Source: Colwellia sp. (lineage in GTDB: Bacteria; Pseudomonadota; Gammaproteobacteria; Enterobacterales; Alteromonadaceae). Taken from it: a stretch of DNA of 64,000 nt. Under the pieces are notes generated by a model. That model did not search any database, was not told the origin of the DNA, and saw only the letters and a program-made list of their open reading frames with translations. The stretch is taken from NCBI GenBank assembly GCA_013215295.1, contig JABSOZ010000003.1, positions 372,001 through 436,000 of the forward strand, read 5' to 3'. Positions within the stretch are counted from its first letter, which is position 1; every line of letters starts with the position of its first letter. Positions 48,237 through 56,984 of this stretch are shown one piece after another. The position numbers and the translations under genes were made by a program.

Positions 48237-48829
48237 CGTTTTCAGTGTCTGGCTTAACCTTAGCTAAGATCTTTTCGACCAAGCATTACTTTATATCATC
48301 CATGGTCTTCTCTCCTCAGAAAGCTATTCCCCATTAACTTGTTAAATAAAGGTTAGTATTAAGTTTGTTTTTTGTTTTTTATCTTCTGTTGTTACAGGGT
48401 GAAACTCAACAATATTTACTAAAAGGATATAAACATGAAATGGATTTTACCACCCCTTGGCACGTGTTTTTGCTCTGTACTTGTTACAAGTACATTATGA
48501 AAAAAGATCAGTTCACATACGCTGTTAGTGACACAAGAGGGTATTAGGCTTTTTGTGATGGCTTCACCTACACATAAATTACAGGGTGGGCTTAAATAAT
48601 GAATTTTGCCAAATTCAAAAACACTGCGTGTCGACTTTCGTTAGTGATGTTTGTTTCCATATGTTCACTTCTTGGCGGAACATTCCCTGCACTCGCTTTT
48701 GAAGCGATTAGCTTTGAAAGTGACTATTATAACTTTTTACAACGCAATAAAGTCAATTCTGACTTAGCTCCGCTCGATGTTACGTTAGCGGGTGAACAAA
48801 TTGACCAATACAGCGGCTTGTTGTCCATC
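48235..48829 (+). repeat. Rhs leader/5'-end duplication, copy 1
   Basis: Closely matches 52411-52999, covering the untranslated leader, a small upstream reading frame and the first 75 or so codons of the Rhs gene. The match stops inside the coding sequence. Here the small upstream frame (from ATG 48435) ends early at a TGA (48498-48500), whereas the copy at 52611 stays open. Confidence 0.9.
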
Positions 48830-48847
48830 GCTTTATGTTTACGATAA
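48599..48847 (+). pseudogene. Truncated 5' end of an Rhs shell gene
   Basis: 82 codons. Nearly identical to the start of the Rhs protein at 52775 (signal peptide, then the SFESDYYNFLQRNKVNSDLAPLD region) up to GEQIDQYSG, then departs into LLSIALCLR and a stop. The remaining 1300 residues are missing. It is a fragment left by duplication or insertion; it might still be exported as a short peptide but there is no sign of function. Confidence 0.85.
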
Positions 48848-49086
48848 TTATTCGGGGTGCTTTTTATTTTGTCCTTTATTTTTTATAGTCCTTGATTTAG
48901 TGTAACAGGCACTGCAATAGCCTCTTATTAAAAACTCATTTCGCTAATAAAACTTCATTATTTAATTGTCAAAACCTCGATTTTTTGACTACACTTTTAT
49001 GAACATCTGACACCTATGCTAACTTTCCCAAGGTTTACCATAACAACCGGATTGACTAACCATAGTTTCACAAGGGGGTAACGAAC
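48848..49086 (+). promoter_or_regulatory. Upstream region of the AhpD-like/kinase cassette
   Basis: About 240 bases after the Rhs fragment with no gene. It should hold the promoter of the three-gene cassette; a strong ribosome binding site (AAGGGGG) sits at its end. No clear regulator site seen. Confidence 0.4.
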
Positions 49087-49662
49087 ATGAGTATGTTTCC
49101 CATTCTTAATGACCAAGATTTGTCCCAAAGCAGCGAGACAATTTTTGGTGAAATTGGTAAGAAATTTGGCATTGTGCCGGTATTTTATCGCTTTCTAGCC
49201 AATTGTCCTCCTCTCGTCGAGGCCTATTGGACAACTTATCAAAAAGTTATCGCAGACGGAGTACTACCGATTAATATCAAGGAATTGATTTTTCTGGCGG
49301 TGGCACGTAAGCATCAGTGTGTTTATTGTTCATCAGTCCATTTGGCTATTTGTGACATATTCAATATCGAGCGGCATACCTTAGACAACTTAATGAATGA
49401 TATATCTAATCTGCAACCGGAGAGAACATCGAAATTAATTTCATTTTGCCTGTCCTCAATGGACAACCCTGATGAGATTACTGAGCAAGATTATCAGCAA
49501 TTACAAAGCTACGGCATCAATCAACAGGAAATATTAGAGGCCTTATATTCTGTTGCTTATGCTAACAGCGGCGTTTACTTGGCCAAGGTCACCAAAATTG
49601 AGCTGGACCAAGTGGTTATAGATTACTTAGCTGATAAGAAATTGACAATCAGACTTGTATAG
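49087..49662 (+). CDS. AhpD/carboxymuconolactone decarboxylase-like protein with CxxC
   Basis: Cytoplasmic all-helical protein of 191 residues in the AhpD-like/CMD (PF02627) superfamily. The active-site pattern CVYCSSVH (Cys78, Cys81, His85) matches the AhpD thiol-disulfide centre, with an upstream helix ending KELIFLAVARK. The following half (NLQPERTSKLISFCLSSMDNP) is like peroxidase-related CMD proteins. It is first in a three-gene operon with a paralogue and a histidine kinase. A redox-sensing or peroxidase role is plausible; the reaction is not known. Confidence 0.87.
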   Translation: MSMFPILNDQDLSQSSETIFGEIGKKFGIVPVFYRFLANCPPLVEAYWTTYQKVIADGVLPINIKELIFLAVARKHQCVYCSSVHLAICDIFNIERHTLDNLMNDISNLQPERTSKLISFCLSSMDNPDEITEQDYQQLQSYGINQQEILEALYSVAYANSGVYLAKVTKIELDQVVIDYLADKKLTIRLV

Positions 49663-49689
49663 TTAGAGGTTTATTAAGGAGTTATGCAG

Positions 49690-50265
49690 ATGAGTATTTT
49701 TCCGATAATAACAGACGATGAGCTGAGTGATGATGCTCTAGCTGTTTTTGAGGCGGTTAATGACAAATTTGGTTCAATCCCAATATTTTACCGCCTACTT
49801 GCTTTAGCGCCCCCGCTGCTTGAAGCATACTGGCTAAACTACAAAAAAGTAATTCTCGAAGGAGTATTACCACCACAGATTAAAGAATTGGTCTATTTGG
49901 CGGTAGCAAGAAAAAGAAGATGTATTTTTAGTTCATCAGCTCATCTTGCTATTTGTGATATTTTAGAAGCCGACCGCCAAACAATAACCGCAATAACCAA
50001 TCAGGTAGCCGATTTTAGTCCGCGGAGGGTCGCCACTTTGATCAACTTTTGTCTATTATCGATGGATAATCCTGCTGCCGTTAGCGAAAGTGATTATCAA
50101 TCAGTTTATGACGAAGGTATCAGTCAGGTGGAACTAATTGAAGCCCTATTTACCGTCGCTTATGCCGACACAGGTATATTTTTGGCTAAAGCCTTAAAAG
50201 TAGATGTCGATATTGAGATAAAAACCTACCTGGATGAACATAACTTGACCATCGGTTTTATCTAA
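49690..50265 (+). CDS. AhpD/CMD-like paralogue with CxxS
   Basis: 191 residues, the same length as the preceding gene and similar along its length (SIFPI, FYRLLA, PPLLEAYW, KELVYLAVARK). The active site reads CIFSSSAH: Cys78 and His85 are kept but Cys81 is Ser, so it cannot form the internal disulfide. I start at ATG 49690, which has AAGGAG at ideal spacing; the ATG two codons earlier is too close. Its stop overlaps the kinase start (TAATG). It may bind or regulate instead of catalysing, perhaps as a heteromer with its partner. Confidence 0.87.
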   Translation: MSIFPIITDDELSDDALAVFEAVNDKFGSIPIFYRLLALAPPLLEAYWLNYKKVILEGVLPPQIKELVYLAVARKRRCIFSSSAHLAICDILEADRQTITAITNQVADFSPRRVATLINFCLLSMDNPAAVSESDYQSVYDEGISQVELIEALFTVAYADTGIFLAKALKVDVDIEIKTYLDEHNLTIGFI

Positions 50266-52157
50266 TGGACCAATTCTCTAAAAGTGCCATGATCAGCAAA
50301 ATGAATAATTTGCTGGAATTGTTGCTAAAGATAACCCGCTCCAATGAGACCAATGAACTTTTTGAAAACTCACTCACCCAGTTCAAATGGATCGTTAATT
50401 TTGATTATTGTCACTATCTCTATTTTAACCAAGCGAAACAGACATACTGTTTCGAAACCATATCTTATGATGGCTGCAATAATATCGCTTGTTATTACCA
50501 TGAGGCCGAAGCTGAATTTGAAAAGGAACTAGAGACACTCTACAACAAAAAACACTTACTTCAGTCCGAGTTTAATAACCTCCCCTTGCTAAGTGAGTTA
50601 TTAAACTGGCAGGATAATGCACTAAAAAATCTTTTTACCGTCAGTACCGCGCAAAAAAATAGTAAAACAAGCGCGCTGTTATTTATGAATAAAAATGAAG
50701 TCTTTAGCAAAGACGATAGAGTATTAATGTCAATTTTTGCCAACGTACTGTTATTAAATATTGCTTCAATTAAGGATTTGAAAGAGAAAGAACTGAGGCT
50801 GAATTATCAGCAAGAAGTTATCAGTGAAACTGCCAGCGACTTAGCCGTTAGAGTACAAGAACTGGCACTGGCCAATAAATATAAATCTCAATTTCTGGCT
50901 AACATGAGTCATGAGTTACGCAGTCCGCTTAACAGCATTTTGTTATTAACCAAAGCACTTATAGGCAATGTAAAGCATCACTTCGATAATAGTGAAATCG
51001 AAGATTTGCAAATTATTCTTAAAGGCGGCCAAAGCCTGCGTGTGTTAATAGACGATATTATGGATCTATCAAGGATAGAAGCAGGAAAACTACCGCTTCA
51101 GGTAGGGCCGGTAAAAATAAAACAGTTAGCCAAGTATTTGCATAAAACATTTTCTGCTCAGGCACAGGAAAATAATTTAAATTTCTTAATCAATCTTGAT
51201 GAAAACTTACCGACATCAATCATTACTGACGAGTCACGCTTAGCACAAATATTGCGTAATTTATTGTCTAATGCCTTTAAGTTTACTCCCCATGGTTCAG
51301 TCGTACTAAAAATATCACCAACCGAACCACAAATTAATTTCAAACACATGATAAACCGTGCGATTAAATCGATAACATTTACCGTGACAGATAGTGGTAT
51401 TGGTATCCCAATAAACAAACAGCAAGCAATTTTTGAGTCCTTTCAACAAGTGGATGGTTCAGACAGCCGTCACTTTGGAGGTACTGGCTTGGGATTAACC
51501 ATTAGCCGAGAACTAACCCATTTATTGGGCGGCGATATTCAAGTGCACAGTGAACTAGGCTCAGGCAGTACTTTTAGAATTGACATACCATTAGACATTA
51601 ATACAGAAAATCAGGGTGATAGATTATCTAACTTGACCACTAAAACCATTAATAAGCGCTTTCAATTTAAGACTCAAGCGAGCGAAGAAAACAATGAAAC
51701 ACAAGCGTCTATGCAGGCCAACAAGAAAGCCGAACAACAAGAAAGTGACAAACTTATTCAACGGCTTAAAAGTGAATACCAAAGTGTGATAAATTATAGA
51801 GTTCTGTTAATTGATACTGACATGATAGTTTGTTTCTCTCTGTCTAAAAAACTCATTGATATGGGCTTTGAGGTTGATTTTTGTTCAAGCGTCAGTGAAG
51901 CATTGGTGATGCTTGATGAGCAAAATTATCAATTTCTATTTATCGAATACGACCTTGTCGTCAACCAAGACCTATCTTTAGCAATAAATTGCCAACAATT
52001 ATTAGATAATAAAAACTCAATCATTATTGTGCTAAACAATGAACAGAATAAAAATAAACAAAACATCGTTAATATTCATGAAGTGGATGGACAACTGGAT
52101 AAACCCGTTCAATTAGAAGATGTATTAGTGATGATGAAAAAAGTGCTCAACCACTGA
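50265..52157 (+). CDS. Soluble histidine kinase with GAF-like sensor and degenerate receiver domain
   Basis: Kinase of 630 residues without membrane segments. Residues about 15-170 are a GAF-like sensor with several Cys. A HisKA domain carries ANMSHELRSPLNS (His216). The HATPase domain has RNLLSNAFKFT, TDSGIGIP and FGGTGLGLTI. Residues about 510-628 are receiver-like: LLIDTDM at the acidic pocket, Lys613 kept in QLDKPV, but the phospho-acceptor position is Glu561 (FLFIEYDL) and the switch Thr is Asn. The start overlaps the upstream stop (TAATG). No separate regulator is encoded nearby. The domain may act as a fixed, phosphate-independent module. Confidence 0.9.
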   Translation: MDQFSKSAMISKMNNLLELLLKITRSNETNELFENSLTQFKWIVNFDYCHYLYFNQAKQTYCFETISYDGCNNIACYYHEAEAEFEKELETLYNKKHLLQSEFNNLPLLSELLNWQDNALKNLFTVSTAQKNSKTSALLFMNKNEVFSKDDRVLMSIFANVLLLNIASIKDLKEKELRLNYQQEVISETASDLAVRVQELALANKYKSQFLANMSHELRSPLNSILLLTKALIGNVKHHFDNSEIEDLQIILKGGQSLRVLIDDIMDLSRIEAGKLPLQVGPVKIKQLAKYLHKTFSAQAQENNLNFLINLDENLPTSIITDESRLAQILRNLLSNAFKFTPHGSVVLKISPTEPQINFKHMINRAIKSITFTVTDSGIGIPINKQQAIFESFQQVDGSDSRHFGGTGLGLTISRELTHLLGGDIQVHSELGSGSTFRIDIPLDINTENQGDRLSNLTTKTINKRFQFKTQASEENNETQASMQANKKAEQQESDKLIQRLKSEYQSVINYRVLLIDTDMIVCFSLSKKLIDMGFEVDFCSSVSEALVMLDEQNYQFLFIEYDLVVNQDLSLAINCQQLLDNKNSIIIVLNNEQNKNKQNIVNIHEVDGQLDKPVQLEDVLVMMKKVLNH

Positions 52158-52178
52158 TTTTGCTTCATATATAAGTTT

Positions 52179-52220
52179 AATAAAAGGGGTCGTTGACACT
52201 TGATATCTATTCTCATTCAA
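52179..52220 (+). repeat. REP-like element, copy 1
   Basis: AATAAAAGGGGTCGTTGACA and following ACTT... recur at 60239-60280 and 60618-60660. It lies 22 bases after the kinase stop. Confidence 0.65.
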
Positions 52221-52246
52221 TCTATCACTATTATTTTGAATCTAAA

Positions 52247-52298
52247 GCCCCTTATGAGGTATCCCAATAGTTGGGATACCTCATAAGGGGCATTTTTT
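52247..52298 (+). terminator. Strong rho-independent terminator
   Basis: 21-bp perfect stem (52247-52267 with 52271-52291, starting GCCCCTTATGAGG) around a 3-base loop, followed by seven T. It would end transcription from the kinase cassette. Confidence 0.9.
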
Positions 52299-52327
52299 TG
52301 GCAGATTTTGAAGCGAAATGCTCATTT

Positions 52328-52390
52328 CTATCACTATTCACAGCAATAAACTGGTCTAAGTGGACCATTTATTGCTGTGAATAGTGATAG
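52328..52390. repeat. Long perfect inverted repeat
   Basis: Two 23-base arms (52328-52350 and 52368-52390; left arm starts CTATCACTATTCAC) match exactly, and the 17-base centre can extend the pairing through TGGTC/GACCA. In the other copy of repeat D (58568 onward) only the left arm and centre remain. Confidence 0.85.
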
Positions 52391-52410
52391 AAGACACCCA
52401 CCCAAATGTT

Positions 52411-52774
52411 TTCGTTTTCAGTGTCTGGTATAACCTTAGCTAAGATCTTTTCGACCAAGCATTACTTTATATCATCCATGGTCTTCTCTCCTCAGAAAGC
52501 TCTCTCTCATTAATTTGTTAAATAAAAGTTAATGACAAGTTTGTTTTTTGTTTTTTATCTTCTATTGTTACAGGGTAAAACTCAACAACATTTATTAAAA
52601 GGATATAAAAATGAAATGGATTTCACCACCCCTTGGCACGTGTTTTTACTTTGTACTTGTTACAAGTACATTATTAAAAAAGATCAGTTCAGATACGCTG
52701 TTAGTTACACATAAGGGCATTAGGCTTTTTGTTATGGCTTCACCTACACATAAATTACAGGGTGGGTTTAAATA
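52411..52774 (+). promoter_or_regulatory. Leader region of the Rhs operon (duplicated at 48235)
   Basis: Shared leader of over 300 bases with the same sequence at 48235 and a partial third copy at 58651-58715. It contains the 54-codon upstream frame. A promoter is expected here but I cannot point to one securely. Confidence 0.45.
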
Positions 52775-52775
52775 A
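52611..52775 (+). CDS. Small upstream ORF coupled to the Rhs gene
   Basis: 54 codons from an ATG with AAAGGAT eight bases upstream, reading MKWISPPLGTCFYFVLVTST at the start and ending HKLQGGFK. Its TAA shares a base with the Rhs ATG (TAATG), so translation of this peptide would feed the Rhs start. A hydrophobic stretch at about 10-20 could be a membrane segment. In the duplicated leader the frame stops after 21 residues. It may be a true peptide or just a coupling leader; no family recognised. Confidence 0.45.
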   Translation: MKWISPPLGTCFYFVLVTSTLLKKISSDTLLVTHKGIRLFVMASPTHKLQGGFK

Positions 52776-55700
52776 TGAATTTCACCAACTTTAAAAACAC
52801 TGCGTGTCGACTTTCGTTAGTGATGTTTATTTCAATCTGTTCACTTCTTGGCGGAACATTCCCTGCACTCGCTTTTGAAGAGATTAGCTTTGAAAGTGAC
52901 TATTATAACTTTTTACAACGTAATAAAGTCAATTCTGACTTAGCTCCGCTGGATGTTACGTTAGCGGGTGAACAAATTGACCAATATAGCGGCTCGTTGT
53001 CTTTTCGAACCACAGATGTAAGCTTAGCGGGCAATTCAGCAATTCCAGTAGCGTTTACGCGCGTGGTTAGTCATGGTCTTGAAGGCCAAAAACAAATGGG
53101 TGATTGGGACATCGATATTCCTCGAATTGAGGGACGTTATGGTTACGGTAAAGAAGGCCCTAATTGTCAAGACCCCATGCCAGAGACATTTTATACGGGT
53201 AAGTATCAAACAGGCTTCTACCCTTGGGATTATCATCATGGTTTAAGTGTTCATTCAGGCAGTGGCGGTGGTGGTAAGTTAATTACCCCGTCAGCTTCAT
53301 CTCCTAGTCCGTATAGCTTACCTGCAGGTGCTCGTCATTTAACCAAAGATAACTGGATATTAAGTTGTACCGGCTCGGGTGGTAAAGACTTTATTGCTCG
53401 CTCTCCGCAAGGGCTCAAATATACTTTTAATGTTGTTAACCGAAAAGAGGTACACGCGACAAAAAAAGGGTTTGCTATCTCTCGCACCGAAGCCGTGGCT
53501 AAACTTGTCAGTAAAATTGAAGACAGATTTGGTAATTACGTTGAGTATAAGTATACCAATGGACTACTTACTTCTATTACCTCAAATAAAGGAAGAAGTA
53601 TTGTACTCGCCTATAATACCAGTGGTACTTTTCTCGGAGAGCTTTCAAGTGTTACGGCCAATGGCAAAAAATGGCGATATAGTTATAAAACATCCACAAC
53701 GGGAAATCATTTAGAGCGAGTTACACTACCCGATGGTACTTTCTGGTTATACGATATTGCAGGGTTTAGAGGATTCTATTTAAACGGCGAATCAGATTAC
53801 CAAGGTGCTTATCCTGAATTATCTATTAACGTTACTCATCCACAAGGAAGTATGGTCAATATTGTTTTACGCAGTATTTGGAAATACAAACCAGGCATAT
53901 GTTGGAGCCCCGCTAAAAGTCTTGGTACGGACCCAGGTAACATTAACCAACTTTGTCGCAGTCGCGTGCTTGCGGTAGTCAAAAAAGAGCTTACTGTGAA
54001 TAATGGCGATTCATACGAATGGTTGTATGAATATGGTGACGATGACCACAATGTGTTGTTGTATAATTATAATACTAAAACTTGGTATAACAATATTGAT
54101 GAACAAACTAATACAGTAACCACACCAAACGCAGAGCACACGTATGTTTTCTCAAGACGAAAAAACTGGCAAGAGGGCGCACTTTTACGCAAAGATACTC
54201 GTTCTCTAAACGGTACATTGCTCTCATCATCTACAACAGAATGGCAAGCGACAGTAGACTATGGCGAAGGTGAAGATTGGGATCCTGCCCATGCAGGTAA
54301 CCCTGGGTTAGACACATATAAACGTGCAGAAAAAACCAGTGTTATTATTGAGAATAACAATACCTACACAACCCGATACACTGACTTTAATCAATATGGC
54401 GCTTTATTAGGCTCAAACAGTTTCAATTCATTTAGCAGTAACACACGTTACACGAAACAAACCTATCAGCACGATACCAGTAATTGGTTACTGAACTTAC
54501 CTCGCCAAAAAAGTATATCTGCGAACGGCAGTAATTGGAAAGTTCACCAAGAAAATACGTATTACTCGGCAAGCGGTAGTTATAAATCATCCCCTTACGA
54601 ATCCAAAATTATGGGGCGAGTTGCGGTTAAAAATAGCCAATACCACAGTGACGGTAACCTGAAAAAAGTGGAGTATGTCGGTACCGGGCGTTATGAACTA
54701 TTTGAAAATTACAAGCGCGGAAAAGCGCAAAAAATCACCTTACCCTGTCAGAAGGTAAATGGCTGTAATACCGCTAACGGTAGTACCAGCAATACCGTAA
54801 TTGCTAAGCTTATTATTAACAATGATGGCAGCACCGACCGAGTAACTGATTTTAAAGGCTATGCCACCAATTACGATTACAATACGATGGGCTGGTTAAC
54901 TAAAATAGACCCTGTTGATAATAAATGGTCAAATACCAACATCAGTTATGGCGTTGTTACTACCGCGAATGACGGTTTATCGGGCAGTGGTGCCAAGGTC
55001 GGGCAACTAAAACAAACGGTCAGCCAAGGCAGCTCTCAAAAGCTGACTTATTTTGATAGCATGTTACGCCCCTATTTAGTTCGAACGCGTGCCACGAATA
55101 GTGCGAATACTACGTCTTATCAACGCAGCGAATATGACTTTGAAAACCGCACCACCTTTTCAAGTTTCCCGAGTAGTTCTATTACTATTTCATCGGGTAT
55201 AAGAAGTGTTTTTGATGCACTTGGACGAAAAACCACTGATACCCGTACCACTGATAATGCAACCACGCGATATAGCTATATCTCAAATAACCGTTCAACG
55301 GTAACAGACCCTAAAGGTAACGCCACCACCACAACGTACCTTGCTTATGGTAGCCCAAGCAAATCGAAAGCAACCTACATTTCAACCCCTAAAAATACAA
55401 CCGTTATTAATTACAATGTCTTTGGACAGGTAGAAGATATTAGCCAAGGTGGTATCACTGAAGATCGTTTTTATGACAATTACCAGCAACTTTGTAAAAC
55501 CGTACGACCTGATACCGGTGTTACCGCTTTTGGGTATAACACCGCGCGGCAAATGATTTGGCAAGCAGAAGGGGCTTCTGGAAATAAAAGCAGCTGTGAT
55601 GCAAGCAAAGTTACCTCAACACAAAAAACCAGTCTTACTTACAATAACTGGGGAGAAATAAATGTTCAAAACTACCCCGATGGCTCGCCAGATAAAGTGT

Positions 55701-56974
55701 TTAGTTATGATGAAAATGGCCAGCTAGAGAAATTAACCGCAGGGAGTACGGTGTGGAATTATCAATACAACAGCTTAGGTTTAATTGAAAAGGAAACCTT
55801 ATCAGTAGGCAGTAAAAGTTTTGTTATTGACCCTGCCTATAACAGTTTAGGACATGTTCAAAGCCTAACTTACCCAAGTGGACGTGTGGTTGACTTTGCG
55901 CCTAATGCTTTAGGGCAAGCAACAAAAGCGGGAATTTATGCAAAAAGTGCTAAGTACCATGCTAACGGCAGCTTAGACAGTTTCACTTACGGTAATCAAC
56001 TCACCTATAAACGTAGTTTAAATAACGAGCAACAGCCATACGAGCTAACCGTTAAGCAAGGGAGTAGCTATAAATCTCGCCAACGTTACCTATATGATGA
56101 TAATAATAATGTTGACCGCATTTATGACTTTACCGATCGTTCATACGATATTAACTTAGGTTATGATGCGCTCGACCGATTGGTAACGGCTACAGGAAAA
56201 TGGGGCAGTGGAAGTTTTAATTATGATAGCTTAGGAAATATCTTGAAGAAAACCCTCGGCAGTCAATCGTTAACTTATCATTATGATACGACAAAGAACC
56301 GCTTGAATAGTGTCAGTGGTTCGTTAGCTAAAAGCTTTAAATATGATGCCCGCGGCAATGTTGTTAATAATGGCTATGGTTTAATCTTCAACCGCGCTAA
56401 TCAACTGACCAATGCGAAAGGAAACGTTTATACCTACGATGGCCATAACCGTTTAGTCAAAAAAGTCAGTAACGGCAAAACCATTTACAGTGTTTATGGC
56501 ATGAGTGGCACCTTGTTCTACCGTGAAGACAGTCAACAAAAGAAAAATGACTATATTCGCCTCGGCAGTGAGCTTGTTGCGAAAGACAATACACCGGTTA
56601 GCGCAGCAGCTCCTCCGTCAACTACCCCTATTATAAGTGGCTCCTTCACTAAAACAGATTATAGAGGCTCTCACTTTAGTGTGAGTTGGCAAAGTACAGG
56701 AATGAGCAACATCACTCATTTCGAATTGTATAAAAGTGGCGATGCTGCAGGCCCAACGCCACCACCTTGTAAACAGCTTTATTGTAACCAAGTCAATGCA
56801 TTACCCAGTAACACTATAAAAATATCAGGGGAGTGGGTCCGTGCTTATAGTGGCAGTAGCTTAAGCACTACAATTTTAGCCTTGTCAAATACCATCGATG
56901 TTAAAGTGCGTGCCTGTAATAGTTACGGTTGTGGCCCTTACAGTTCTATTAAATCACTATCAAGTGCTTGGTAA
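52775..56974 (+). CDS. Rhs/YD-repeat shell protein lacking the Rhs core
   Basis: Exported protein of 1399 residues. The signal peptide (about 1-30, ending FPALAFE) is followed by an N-terminal beta-rich domain, and from about residue 200 by YD/RHS repeats (FGNYVEYKYTNGLLTSI, GYATNYDYNTMGWLTKI, YDALDRLVTATG and many more) that build a hollow shell. It reaches the segment that usually precedes the Rhs core (DYIRLGSELVAKDN) and then, in place of the core, has an FN3-like domain (about 1285-1395, HFSVSWQSTG...NTIDVKVRACNSYGCGPYS) and a stop. The core is the next gene, 10 bases on. It probably forms a complex with that protein for delivery of the tip domain. Confidence 0.88.
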   Translation: MNFTNFKNTACRLSLVMFISICSLLGGTFPALAFEEISFESDYYNFLQRNKVNSDLAPLDVTLAGEQIDQYSGSLSFRTTDVSLAGNSAIPVAFTRVVSHGLEGQKQMGDWDIDIPRIEGRYGYGKEGPNCQDPMPETFYTGKYQTGFYPWDYHHGLSVHSGSGGGGKLITPSASSPSPYSLPAGARHLTKDNWILSCTGSGGKDFIARSPQGLKYTFNVVNRKEVHATKKGFAISRTEAVAKLVSKIEDRFGNYVEYKYTNGLLTSITSNKGRSIVLAYNTSGTFLGELSSVTANGKKWRYSYKTSTTGNHLERVTLPDGTFWLYDIAGFRGFYLNGESDYQGAYPELSINVTHPQGSMVNIVLRSIWKYKPGICWSPAKSLGTDPGNINQLCRSRVLAVVKKELTVNNGDSYEWLYEYGDDDHNVLLYNYNTKTWYNNIDEQTNTVTTPNAEHTYVFSRRKNWQEGALLRKDTRSLNGTLLSSSTTEWQATVDYGEGEDWDPAHAGNPGLDTYKRAEKTSVIIENNNTYTTRYTDFNQYGALLGSNSFNSFSSNTRYTKQTYQHDTSNWLLNLPRQKSISANGSNWKVHQENTYYSASGSYKSSPYESKIMGRVAVKNSQYHSDGNLKKVEYVGTGRYELFENYKRGKAQKITLPCQKVNGCNTANGSTSNTVIAKLIINNDGSTDRVTDFKGYATNYDYNTMGWLTKIDPVDNKWSNTNISYGVVTTANDGLSGSGAKVGQLKQTVSQGSSQKLTYFDSMLRPYLVRTRATNSANTTSYQRSEYDFENRTTFSSFPSSSITISSGIRSVFDALGRKTTDTRTTDNATTRYSYISNNRSTVTDPKGNATTTTYLAYGSPSKSKATYISTPKNTTVINYNVFGQVEDISQGGITEDRFYDNYQQLCKTVRPDTGVTAFGYNTARQMIWQAEGASGNKSSCDASKVTSTQKTSLTYNNWGEINVQNYPDGSPDKVFSYDENGQLEKLTAGSTVWNYQYNSLGLIEKETLSVGSKSFVIDPAYNSLGHVQSLTYPSGRVVDFAPNALGQATKAGIYAKSAKYHANGSLDSFTYGNQLTYKRSLNNEQQPYELTVKQGSSYKSRQRYLYDDNNNVDRIYDFTDRSYDINLGYDALDRLVTATGKWGSGSFNYDSLGNILKKTLGSQSLTYHYDTTKNRLNSVSGSLAKSFKYDARGNVVNNGYGLIFNRANQLTNAKGNVYTYDGHNRLVKKVSNGKTIYSVYGMSGTLFYREDSQQKKNDYIRLGSELVAKDNTPVSAAAPPSTTPIISGSFTKTDYRGSHFSVSWQSTGMSNITHFELYKSGDAAGPTPPPCKQLYCNQVNALPSNTIKISGEWVRAYSGSSLSTTILALSNTIDVKVRACNSYGCGPYSSIKSLSSAW

Positions 56975-56984
56975 AGGAATACCT

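Larger units (their letters stand above)
52236..52410 (+). repeat. Direct repeat D, copy 1 (left flank of the Rhs unit)
   Basis: About 175 bases nearly identical to 58475-58650 for the first 130 or so. It contains a strong terminator hairpin and a second long inverted repeat, then GAAGACACCCACCCAAATG and the shared Rhs leader. Confidence 0.9.

Noticed and set aside
48365..48547. 60-codon frame in the Rhs leader (and its copy at 52532-52714)
   Set aside because: Out of frame with the better-supported small ORF that has a ribosome binding site and is coupled to the Rhs start.
52328..52390. Long inverted repeat read as a transposon end pair
   Set aside because: The arms are separated by only 17 bases and contain no gene; it is a hairpin, not two ends of an element.
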